Source: Acidobacteriota bacterium (GTDB taxonomy: Bacteria > Acidobacteriota > Vicinamibacteria > Vicinamibacterales > Vicinamibacteraceae). Taken from it: a stretch of 63,634 nucleotides of DNA. The stretch covers positions 1-63,634 of the forward strand of contig JAEZDP010000027.1 in the NCBI GenBank assembly GCA_023418055.1, written 5' to 3'. The notes under the pieces are model-generated. The model searched no databases. It was not told the origin of the DNA and worked only from the letters and a program-made list of their open reading frames with translations. Numbering within the stretch: position 1 is the first letter of the stretch; every line of letters begins with the position of its first letter. Below, in pieces: positions 1 to 8,456 of the stretch. Position numbers and translations under genes: made by a program.

Positions 1-1
1 C

Positions 2-124
2 ACGTGGCAAACCGAGATGGCCGAGCCCGACCCCAACAGCCTCACCGGCGACACCGGCGTGTACAACGTGCGCAGCGGCTCGGACCGCGTCTCACAGTCG
101 GGCACGCCGTATGGCGAATGGTGA
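2..124 (+). CDS. C-terminal end of an unidentified protein (partial)
   Basis: An open frame enters from the left edge and stops at a TGA at 122-124, giving the last 40 residues of a protein. The tail is hydrophilic and ends in the residues SGTPYGEW. Codon third positions are GC-rich, as in the neighbouring genes, which supports real coding. There are too few residues to assign a family. The gene runs towards glnB, which is on the other strand, so the two are convergent and share the repeat-rich spacer that follows. Confidence 0.5.
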   Translation, partial: TWQTEMAEPDPNSLTGDTGVYNVRSGSDRVSQSGTPYGEW

Positions 125-236
125 ACAAGGAAGGAAACAAGGAACTAAGGAACACAGGAACTAAGGAGTTGAGGAACGAAGGAGTCTCATTCCTTCGTTC
201 CTTCGTTCCTTCGTTCCTTTATTCCTTTCTTCCTTC
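125..236. repeat. GGAAC/GTTCC micro-repeat forming a long inverted repeat between convergent genes
   Basis: The left half is purine-only and built from variations of AAGGAAC; the right half is its complement, built from GTTCCTTC. A perfect 12-bp inverted repeat, AGGAACGAAGGA at 172-183 and TCCTTCGTTCCT at 191-202, has a 7-base loop, and further imperfect pairing continues outwards. It lies between the stop of the upstream partial gene and the stop of glnB, so it can act as a bidirectional terminator for both. Its low complexity and AT content stand out from the surroundings. Confidence 0.75.
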
Positions 237-584
237 CTACACCGGCGTCACGGCGTCGCGGTCGAGTTCGCCGGTGCGGATGCGGTAGACGCTGTCGAGC
301 GGCATGACGAAGATCTTGCCGTCGCCTACCTCGCCGGTGCGGGCGGCGTCGGCGATGGCCTTGATCGTGGGATCCACGAACGACTCCGACACGGCAATCT
401 CCACGCGCACCTTCTCGAGGAGCGCCATCTTGACGGTGGTGCCGCGGTAGTTCTCGACGTGTTCCGTCTCGCCGCCGTGGCCCTGCACGCGGGAGATGCT
501 GAGGCCCCGGACCTGCGCGCGGAACAGGGCCTCGAGGACGTCGTTGAGCCGGTCGGGACGGATGATCGCGATGACGAGTTTCAT
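237..584 (-). CDS. glnK: P-II nitrogen regulatory protein (GlnB/GlnK family)
   Basis: This 115-residue protein matches the P-II family along its whole length. P-II trimers bind ATP/ADP and 2-oxoglutarate and control ammonium channels and nitrogen metabolism. Visible family features are the N-terminal strand MKLVIAIIRP, the B-loop TGEVGDGKIFV, Lys58 and the C-terminal RIRTGELD. The T-loop is unusual: aligned without gaps to E. coli GlnB, Tyr46 is kept but Tyr51, the uridylylation site, is Val, and Gln39 is Glu. Control by a GlnD-type uridylyltransferase is therefore unlikely. The start overlaps the amtB stop as ATGA (581-584), the usual amtB-glnK coupling, which favours the GlnK name over GlnB. 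Confidence 0.93.
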   Translation of the reverse strand: MKLVIAIIRPDRLNDVLEALFRAQVRGLSISRVQGHGGETEHVENYRGTTVKMALLEKVRVEIAVSESFVDPTIKAIADAARTGEVGDGKIFVMPLDSVYRIRTGELDRDAVTPV

Positions 585-1867
585 GCCCGGCCGCCTTCCG
601 CGCGGACGGTGCCGATGACCTTGTCGTAGCCTGCCACCAGGTCGGGCCCGACGAGGATCGCGCCGTCACCTTCGGCGTAGGCCTCTTCGCCGTGGTCGCT
701 GACGTCCAGCCCGAGGCCTTCGGCGCTGGCCGACGCGCGCAGCGGCACGACGAGTCCGACCACCTTGAGGATGACGAAACTCGCGGCGACGCTGTAGGCG
801 AGCACCACCACCACGCCTGCCGCCTGAATGGCGACCTGTGCGGCATTGCCCGACAGCAGCCCGCTGGCGCCGCCACTCCACGCCGGGTCGGCGAAGACGC
901 CCGTCAGGAGGGCGCCGACCATGCCGCCCACGCCATGCGCGGCGACCACGTCCAGCGAGTCGTCGAGCCGCGTGCGGGTGCGGTAGAGCAGGGCGAAGTA
1001 GCTCGGCACCGCGGCCAGCGCGCCCAGCGCGAGCGAGGCCGTGGGGCTGATGAACCCGGCGGCGGGCGTGATGGCCACCAGGCCCACCACGATGGCCGTG
1101 GCCGCGCCCACCGCCGTCACGCGGCCCGTGCGCATCAGGTCGAGCAGCGTCCAGGCGACCAGCGTCGCGGCCGGCGCCAGCAGCGTGTTGGCAAACGCCA
1201 GGCCCGCCAGTTCGTTCGCCGCCAAGGCACTCCCCGCGTTGAAGCCGAACCAGCCAAACCAGAGGAGTCCGGCCCCGAGCAGCGTGAAGGGGACGTTGTG
1301 CGGCAGGAACGCCTGACGGCCGTGGTCCTTGCGCGCGCCGACCACCAGGGCCGCCGTCAGCGCCGCGGCCGCGGCATTGACGTGCACGACCGTGCCGCCC
1401 GCAAAGTCGAGCGCGCCGAGCGAGGCCAGCCACCCGCCGCCCCAGACCCAATGCACGACCGGGGCGTAGACGAGCAGCACCCACGCCACGACGAACAGCA
1501 GATAGGCACTGAAGCGCATGCGCTCGACGATGGCTCCCGAGATGAGCGCGACGGTGATGATGGCGAAGGTGCCCTGGAAGGCCATGAAGAGGACGTGCGG
1601 AATCGTGCCCTGCGCCTCGAGGCCCACGCCACGCAGCAGCGCGTACGACAGGCTGCCGACATACGGGGTCCCCGGGGCAAAGGCAATCGAGTAGCCTGCC
1701 AGCGCCCACGCCACGGCCGCGAACCCGAGGGCGATGACGCTCATCATCATCGTGTTCAGCGCGTTCTTCGACCGGACCAGCCCTCCATAGAAGAAGGCAA
1801 GGGCCGGGGTCATCAGCAGGACCAGGGCCGTGGACATCAGAATCCACGCCACGTCAGCGTTGTTCAT
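581..1867 (-). CDS. amtB: ammonium transporter AmtB
   Basis: A 428-residue inner-membrane channel for ammonium with about eleven hydrophobic segments. The twin pore histidines are visible: His162 in GGTVVHVNAAAA and His311 in VVAAHGVGGMVG. Asp154, in the motif preceding the first histidine, is also present. The start at 1867 is chosen because GGAGG lies seven bases upstream and the first membrane helix follows directly; a longer frame to 1948 would add 27 residues that look non-coding and would run over the putative promoter. It is followed with an ATGA overlap by the P-II gene, whose product normally blocks this channel when nitrogen is ample. A sigma-54-type promoter lies 77-92 bases upstream. 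Confidence 0.95.
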   Translation of the reverse strand: MNNADVAWILMSTALVLLMTPALAFFYGGLVRSKNALNTMMMSVIALGFAAVAWALAGYSIAFAPGTPYVGSLSYALLRGVGLEAQGTIPHVLFMAFQGTFAIITVALISGAIVERMRFSAYLLFVVAWVLLVYAPVVHWVWGGGWLASLGALDFAGGTVVHVNAAAAALTAALVVGARKDHGRQAFLPHNVPFTLLGAGLLWFGWFGFNAGSALAANELAGLAFANTLLAPAATLVAWTLLDLMRTGRVTAVGAATAIVVGLVAITPAAGFISPTASLALGALAAVPSYFALLYRTRTRLDDSLDVVAAHGVGGMVGALLTGVFADPAWSGGASGLLSGNAAQVAIQAAGVVVVLAYSVAASFVILKVVGLVVPLRASASAEGLGLDVSDHGEEAYAEGDGAILVGPDLVAGYDKVIGTVRAEGGRA

Positions 1868-1943
1868 CGGGCCTCCAGCAGGCAGACCGTCTGGTGGCGG
1901 GCCCCAGTGCCCACCGGTGACGGCCGGTGTCGCGCCGCTGTAC

Positions 1944-1959
1944 AGCAAGAATGGTGCTC
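1944..1959 (-). promoter_or_regulatory. probable sigma-54 promoter of amtB-glnK
   Basis: Read on the minus strand the site is GAGCACCATTCTTGCT. Against the consensus TGGCACG-N4-TTGCW it keeps GCAC in the -24 element, TTGCT in the -12 element and the correct spacing; the -25 G is replaced by A. Transcription would begin near 1933 and give a leader of about 65 bases before amtB. An RpoN gene and an enhancer-binding activator are both encoded in this window, and amtB-glnK is a classical sigma-54 target. Confidence 0.55.
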
Positions 1960-1996
1960 AGCGTTCTTCACGCCTTGCGTGGCTCGGGCAGTAAGT

Positions 1997-2060
1997 CTGC
2001 TGGAACCAGCAGGTTACAGGAATGTAGGACGAGTGGGCCTAGTGTGGTCAGTCCTACATT
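1997..2060. promoter_or_regulatory. upstream activator region of amtB: palindrome and NifA-like site
   Basis: Three symmetric elements lie upstream of the sigma-54 promoter. A 16-bp palindrome, CTGCTGGAACCAGCAG, is at 1997-2012. A 10-bp inverted repeat, AATGTAGGAC and GTCCTACATT, is at 2021-2030 and 2051-2060. The second arm contains TGTGGTCAGTCCTACA (2043-2058), which fits the NifA-type upstream activator pattern TGT-N10-ACA. They lie about 60-125 bp before the expected start of transcription, a normal enhancer distance. The inverted repeat could instead help end the upstream regulator transcript, but no T-run follows it. Confidence 0.45.
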
Positions 2061-2081
2061 TGTGTCGCGCCGCCGCCAGTG

Positions 2082-3680
<1,599 letters not shown>

Positions 3681-3722
3681 GACAATTTCGTAGGGTCCTC
3701 GCTGAGGCTCTACGAAATTGTC
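3681..3722. promoter_or_regulatory. 13-bp inverted repeat abutting the regulator start codon
   Basis: GACAATTTCGTAG (3681-3693) and CTACGAAATTGTC (3710-3722) are perfect complements and enclose a second small CCTC/GAGG stem. The element begins directly before the ATG at 3680. It has no terminal T-run in either direction, so an operator or a leader hairpin is more likely than an intrinsic terminator. A separate 12-bp palindrome, CCGACATGTCGG, lies at 3734-3745 between it and the porin stop. Confidence 0.5.
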
Positions 3723-3787
3723 CGATCACTTCACCGACATGTCGGCCGCGCCCACCGTGCGTGGCCCCCACCGACGCATCCGGCGCT

Positions 3788-5071
3788 TCACTGCGACTGC
3801 ATCGCGTAGACGAAGCCGAACAGCATGGTGTGCTGCTGGCGTCGCAGCTGGTCGGTCCGATAGGCGAAGAAGTCGCGGTTGGACCAGTCGCGCCGGTACT
3901 CGATGCGTGCCGACAGGCCGCCCACGAGCGCGTGTTCGCTCGTCAGCGTGATCTCGCGGAGCGTCTGCGCGGTGCCGGTGGCAAACCCCTGTGCGTCCTC
4001 GAACCATTCGACCCGCGGCGTCAGGTGCCACGACGGCAACACCTGCACGCGTGCGTAGCCCGCCACGCCGTGCCAGGCCACCCGCTGTCCGGCAATCTCG
4101 TCCCGACCGATGTCGACGTTGGCCATCAGCGACAGGCGCGGGTGCACCGTCACGGTCGCAACCGTGTCGAACAGGTGCCGCCACGAGGGCTGTCCGTTGG
4201 GCTGCTCGGGACCGCCCAGCCAGGTCTGGCTGATCGTCAGGCGCTCGACCGGCGTGTAGGCCACCTGCACCCCCACCGTCTTGCCGCGGTTGTTCTCGAC
4301 GGCGTTGTTCCACCCGTTGAGCAGAAAGCCCGTGACGGTCACCGTGTCGTGGACCGGGACGGCGGCGCGCAGGCCCACGTGGTAGTACGGGCCGGCCCAG
4401 GCAAAGAGCAGCGATCGCGAGTAGTTCCAGTTGGGGGACGACTCGATCAGTTCGGCGCCCGCAGGCGTCACGAACTTGCCGGCATCCACCTGGATGCCAC
4501 GTCCGATCGGCGCCAGGTAGCTCACATAGCCCTGCTGGAGGTACTTGAGACGCCCCTCGTCCGGATCGGCGCTGCCGACCCACGTGGCGGTGGGCCCGAA
4601 GCCGACGTCGGCGCGGAACCCGAGCCGTCGGGTGTCGGTGGGCTTCTGCTCGAAGGCGAACTCGAGGTAACTGAGGCTGAACTGGTTGTCCTTCTCGTCG
4701 AAGTTCCGCAACACGTTGTTGCCGGTGCCGGGCCGATTCCCGTTGTATTCGTAGTAGGTGTCGGCCGTGGCAAAGACCGTGGTCGGCCCGAGCAGCCGCT
4801 GCAGTCGCGAGGTGGTGGGGAGATCGGTCGGGGGCTGAGGCAACTGCGTCGCCGCAGGGTCCGCGGGTGCGCCGGCCAGGGGCACCGGGGTGCCCGGCGA
4901 CGTCGGCGGCTGAGGCGGCGGCACGACGAAGACCGCGGCCTGGGGAGCGCCCTCCTCACGCGGCGGCTCAGGGGCCTGGGCCATGGCGAGGCTGGGCAGC
5001 AAGCCAAGGGCGCAAGTGAGGGGGACGAGTCGGCGAGCAGGACGTCGAACGGACCAGCAGGTGTGCGTCAT
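3788..5071 (-). CDS. outer-membrane beta-barrel porin, BBP2/OmpL-like
   Basis: A 427-residue exported protein. The N-terminus has basic residues, a hydrophobic core and a likely signal peptidase site after Ala31 (AMA/QA). Residues about 35-85 are rich in Pro and Ala. From about residue 100 there are alternating amphipathic strands with aromatic residues, including NYSRSLLFAW and YYHVGLRA, typical of the putative beta-barrel porin-2 (BBP2) family, and the C-terminus is strand-like. It lies upstream of the sigma-54 regulator and amtB-glnK on the same strand, so it may serve ammonium or another small nitrogen solute at the outer membrane. Substrate is not known from sequence. Confidence 0.75.
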   Translation of the reverse strand: MTHTCWSVRRPARRLVPLTCALGLLPSLAMAQAPEPPREEGAPQAAVFVVPPPQPPTSPGTPVPLAGAPADPAATQLPQPPTDLPTTSRLQRLLGPTTVFATADTYYEYNGNRPGTGNNVLRNFDEKDNQFSLSYLEFAFEQKPTDTRRLGFRADVGFGPTATWVGSADPDEGRLKYLQQGYVSYLAPIGRGIQVDAGKFVTPAGAELIESSPNWNYSRSLLFAWAGPYYHVGLRAAVPVHDTVTVTGFLLNGWNNAVENNRGKTVGVQVAYTPVERLTISQTWLGGPEQPNGQPSWRHLFDTVATVTVHPRLSLMANVDIGRDEIAGQRVAWHGVAGYARVQVLPSWHLTPRVEWFEDAQGFATGTAQTLREITLTSEHALVGGLSARIEYRRDWSNRDFFAYRTDQLRRQQHTMLFGFVYAMQSQ

Positions 5072-5191
5072 GGCCGCGACGCACTACCAAGCGCCATGCC
5101 AGCCCGCGCATCCGCAGCAGGTCGGCGACTCTAACCCGCTGCGATACTGTCAGTTAGGGTGTTCAGGCGCACAGGCCCCACATCTTGCGGA

Positions 5192-5209
5192 TCCGACAAG
5201 AGTGTCGGA
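5192..5209. promoter_or_regulatory. palindrome in the porin upstream region
   Basis: TCCGACA and TGTCGGA form a perfect 7-bp inverted repeat with a 4-base spacer. It lies in the 190-base gap between the PKD lipoprotein stop (5262) and the porin start (5071), about 120 bases before the porin. On the plus strand a short TTTT run follows, but no plus-strand gene ends here. An operator for the porin is plausible. Nothing else recognisable was found in this gap. Confidence 0.35.
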
Positions 5210-5261
5210 GTTTTCTGTCAATCCCTCAAGGTTGTGGCGCCAGATCTTCGGGCACCGGCCG

Positions 5262-6470
5262 TCAGGGCTGCACGCTGATCTCGATGGTGGCTTCACCGCG
5301 CTGGCCTGCGGCGTTGACCACTTCAACGCTCACGAACTTCCGCCCGGTGGTCCCGTAGACGTGCGACGTGGACGGCCCGGTCTGGAACCTGGTGGTGCCG
5401 TCGCCGAAGTTCCAGAAGTATCCCGTGATGTTGCTGCCACCGGCGCTCGTGGCCGTGGCCGTGAACTGCACAGGCGTGTTCACACGGGGCGAGGTGCTGG
5501 GCGAGGCCAGCAGCGACACGGTGATCGCGCGCGCCTCCACCGTCACGGTCGTGCTCTGCCGCTCGACGATGCCGCCGGTGTCGGACACGGTCACCTCGAC
5601 GCGGTACGTGCCCGCGCGGCTGTAGACGTGCGACACCGTACGCGTGCCGGTGACCGCGCCCAGCGACTGCGAGGTGCCGTCGCCGAAGTCGATGCGGACG
5701 TCACGGATGGGATCGCCGTTGGCGCCCACCTGCACGCCCACGCTGAACGACGCGCTCTCGCCTTCGCCGATCGGCGTCGTGGGGCCCGACAGCGTGATGA
5801 GCGGCGCCGTCGTCACGCGCACCACCAGCGTCTGCGTCACGGCGCCGACGGTGGCGGTGACGGTCGTCTCGCGTGTGGCGGTGAGGGTCGTGCGCGCCTC
5901 GCCGTTGCGGTCGGTGACGACCGTGCTGTCGCGCAGCGCCCCGGCGTTGGCCGAGAAGTTCACCGGCACCCCTTCGAGCCGCCGGTTCTCATCGTCGGTG
6001 ACGACGGCCAGGAGTTCCGTGGTGCCGCCGGCGGGGGGCAGCGAGCCGGTGGCGGCGCTCAGCGAGAGGCGGGTGGCCGCAGAGGCGCCAATTCGTACCT
6101 CGAGGCCTTCGGCCGACGCGCCGCCGGTGAACGCGCTGACCCGTGCGATGCCCGACGTCCCGCCCGCCCGCAGACGCACCGTGGCCCGTCCTGCGCTCGT
6201 GCGCGCTTCGGCGGGCTCGATGGTGCCGAGCGTCGTGACGAAGTTCACCTGCGTCCCGTTCTGGACCGGGATCCCACCGGGCTCGAGCACGTTCGCGGTG
6301 ATGTCCACCGTGCCGTTGAGCGCCACCACGGTGCTGCTGGCAAAGAGCACCACCTGCGAGTCGGTGGGCGCGGTGAGCGGCGCCTTGTCGCATGCGACGC
6401 TCCACACCGCCAGGAACAGGCACCCGAGGAGACGGAGTGAGGCGGCGGCGCGAGCGCGGGGTGCTAGCAT
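5262..6470 (-). CDS. secreted lipoprotein with Ig-like and PKD domains
   Basis: A 402-residue protein with a lipoprotein signal peptide ending in VWSVAC, making Cys27 the lipidated residue. Residues about 35-215 look like two Big_1-type immunoglobulin-fold repeats, and about 220-400 are two PKD domains carrying RIDFGDGTS and FWNFGDGTT. These are adhesion or scaffold modules, and no catalytic domain is visible. The start at 6470 is preferred over longer frames because it gives a clean lipobox and avoids the divergent gene beginning at 6495. A TATCCT box ends ten bases before the ATG, so the transcript may be leaderless. Confidence 0.8.
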   Translation of the reverse strand: MLAPRARAAASLRLLGCLFLAVWSVACDKAPLTAPTDSQVVLFASSTVVALNGTVDITANVLEPGGIPVQNGTQVNFVTTLGTIEPAEARTSAGRATVRLRAGGTSGIARVSAFTGGASAEGLEVRIGASAATRLSLSAATGSLPPAGGTTELLAVVTDDENRRLEGVPVNFSANAGALRDSTVVTDRNGEARTTLTATRETTVTATVGAVTQTLVVRVTTAPLITLSGPTTPIGEGESASFSVGVQVGANGDPIRDVRIDFGDGTSQSLGAVTGTRTVSHVYSRAGTYRVEVTVSDTGGIVERQSTTVTVEARAITVSLLASPSTSPRVNTPVQFTATATSAGGSNITGYFWNFGDGTTRFQTGPSTSHVYGTTGRKFVSVEVVNAAGQRGEATIEISVQP

Positions 6471-6494
6471 ACGAACGGTAAGGATACCCGAAGG

Positions 6495-7256
6495 ATGGAC
6501 AGCCAGCGTAAGGACGAACGGGGCTATGCCATGGCCGTCCTGCTGGTCGGGATCGCCGTGCTGATGGTGTTTCTCGGGGCGGCGATGCCCGTGTGGAATC
6601 AGCAGGCCAAGCGCGAGCGCGAAGAGGAGTTGCTCTTCCGCCTGAAGCAGTACGCTCACGCGATCGCGCTCTACCAGCGGCGCCTGCCGGGCGCCCAGCC
6701 GCCTTCCATCGACGCCCTGGTCGAACAGCGTTTCCTGCGGCGCAAGTACAAGGATCCGATGACGGGCGGCGATTTCGCCATCCTGCGCGTGGGACAGGTG
6801 TCGCCCGGCATGACGGCGCCACTGCCGGGCATGACGCTGCCGGGGCCGGGGGGCGCGCAGGGCCCGGGCGTCCCGGCTGGAGTCGGACAGCCCTCGGCGG
6901 TCGGGCGGCAGAGTTCGCCGGGGCCAGGCGGCCCGTCAGGCGCGCGGCAACTCGGAGGCCAGAGCGGACAGCCCCTTGGCGGTGGCGCGATCCGCGGCGT
7001 GGTCAGCACCAGCACCGAGGCGTCGCTGCGAATCTGGAAGGGACGTACCCGATACGACCAGTGGGAGGTCACGCCCGAAGACATCGTGCCGCGGTTCATG
7101 CCGGTGCAGGGCAATCCGAATCAACCCGGCGCGGGGGGGCCGGGGCAGCCGACGCAAGGCGGGCCGGGAAGCCGCCCGCCCGGGCCGGGCCTGCTCGGCC
7201 CCGGGATGTCGGGTCCAGGCGGCGCGCGTCCCGGTGGCGCTCGACCTGGAGGCTAA
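6495..7256 (+). CDS. pseudopilin-like protein with Gly/Pro-rich tail
   Basis: A 253-residue protein beginning with a short basic leader, then the motif ERGYAMAVLL and a hydrophobic helix (about residues 9-33). This resembles a type II secretion/type IV pilin N-terminus with cleavage before Tyr10, but the usual Glu5 of the mature pilin is not present. Residues about 38-95 form a compact region with an EREEELLFRLKQY helix. From about 105 onwards the chain is low complexity, rich in Gly, Pro and Gln, broken by a short ordered segment (about 165-205). It is divergent from the PKD lipoprotein and may act with it on the cell surface. A role in secretion is inferred from the N-terminus only. Confidence 0.6.
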   Translation: MDSQRKDERGYAMAVLLVGIAVLMVFLGAAMPVWNQQAKREREEELLFRLKQYAHAIALYQRRLPGAQPPSIDALVEQRFLRRKYKDPMTGGDFAILRVGQVSPGMTAPLPGMTLPGPGGAQGPGVPAGVGQPSAVGRQSSPGPGGPSGARQLGGQSGQPLGGGAIRGVVSTSTEASLRIWKGRTRYDQWEVTPEDIVPRFMPVQGNPNQPGAGGPGQPTQGGPGSRPPGPGLLGPGMSGPGGARPGGARPGG

Positions 7257-8446
7257 CGTCCGTCTGCCGCCCCGGCCGTGCGTGCGCCTGCATGCAAGGT
7301 CTGGCTCGCCCACAGTGCGACGAGCATGCCGGCAGCAAAGCCCGCGGGCATCCAGGCGACGACCGCCCCCTCGGCCACGGGGAGGGCGCGTCCCATCACC
7401 CACGGCAGGATGATGGCGCCGACGCTGCCGAGGGAGGCCGTCACCGAGACGGCGGTGGCCGGACGCTCCTTGAACCGCGACGTCACAAGCGCGAACATCG
7501 ACGGGTACACTGGTCCGACCCCGAACCCCAGCAACACGATGGCCACGATGGTCGGCGTGAGCCGCTGGTGTCCGATGCCGAGGGTCAGCCCCCCAACCAG
7601 GGTGATTACACACGTCGCGGCGAGCACGTAGCCGGGGCGTACCCGCAGCGTGGCCACCGTGGCGGCCACGCGTCCACCCAGATACGACAGCCAGAAGAGC
7701 GACGTCAGCAGCGCGGCGCGGGCGGCCGTGGCCTCCGTCGTCAGCTGGACGTAACTGGCCACCCAGCCTCCGAAGCCTGCCTCGATGCCGCCGTAGAGCA
7801 GCACGAGGACACCGATGAGCACCAGGGCGGGCGAGGGACGCCACGGCGCGCGCGCGGGTGTCGCGCGTGAGTCTGCGCCGGGCGCTGCCTGATGTGCCGG
7901 CACGAGCAGCCAGGCCAGCGGCATCAACAGCGTCAGGCTCGCGCCGGCCACGAGCAGGACGTACGCCGCCCGCAGGCCGCGGTCGAGCAGGACACTGGCG
8001 AGCAATGGGCCCGCCACCGTGCCCCCGGCATACCAGACGTTGATCAGATTGAGCACGAAGCCCGGCCGATGGGGCACGAGCGTAGCCGCCAGCGAGTTGA
8101 TGGAGATCGACGCGAGGCCGAAGCCGAGCCCCATGACGAGGCCGCTCAAGAGCAGCCAGGTCAGCGTCGCGGCGAGCGGGATCGTGATGGTGCCGACGGC
8201 ATACACCACGAAGCTCGTGAGGATGGCAGGGCGCACGCCATATCGGTCGACGAGACTGCCCGCGGCGGCCTGCGACAGGAGCATCCCCGTGAACATCGCG
8301 CTCAGCAGGGCGCCAAGATCGGCGAGCGGACGCTCGACGGCTGTCGCGAGTCCCGCCAACGACGGCCCGACGACGGCCACCCCGGCCCCCACGCAGACGA
8401 AGGCCGCACAGAGCAGCCCGATGAGGCTCAACGGGGGCGGCGCCAT
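7253..8446 (-). CDS. MFS transporter
   Basis: A 397-residue major facilitator superfamily permease with about twelve hydrophobic helices and a charged central loop near residue 190. The start at 8446 is chosen because the first helix begins at residue 5 and the start lies ten bases after the upstream glycosidase stop; a longer frame from 8500 would overlap that gene. Its end overlaps the pseudopilin-like gene by four bases in convergent orientation. Coupling to a GHL10 glycosidase, and the amino-sugar kinase, NagB and MurQ next door, suggest it imports sugars released from cell-wall glycans. That substrate is an inference; the fold alone does not reveal it. Confidence 0.8.
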   Translation of the reverse strand: MAPPPLSLIGLLCAAFVCVGAGVAVVGPSLAGLATAVERPLADLGALLSAMFTGMLLSQAAAGSLVDRYGVRPAILTSFVVYAVGTITIPLAATLTWLLLSGLVMGLGFGLASISINSLAATLVPHRPGFVLNLINVWYAGGTVAGPLLASVLLDRGLRAAYVLLVAGASLTLLMPLAWLLVPAHQAAPGADSRATPARAPWRPSPALVLIGVLVLLYGGIEAGFGGWVASYVQLTTEATAARAALLTSLFWLSYLGGRVAATVATLRVRPGYVLAATCVITLVGGLTLGIGHQRLTPTIVAIVLLGFGVGPVYPSMFALVTSRFKERPATAVSVTASLGSVGAIILPWVMGRALPVAEGAVVAWMPAGFAAGMLVALWASQTLHAGARTAGAADGR

Positions 8447-8456
8447 GAGAGCGAGC

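Noticed and set aside
125..236. Possible CRISPR-like array
   Set aside because: Units are 6-8 bases, degenerate and without unique spacers; no cas gene is present.
5192..5220. Plus-strand intrinsic terminator (hairpin followed by TTTT)
   Set aside because: No plus-strand gene ends nearby; both neighbours are on the minus strand, so an operator is a better reading.
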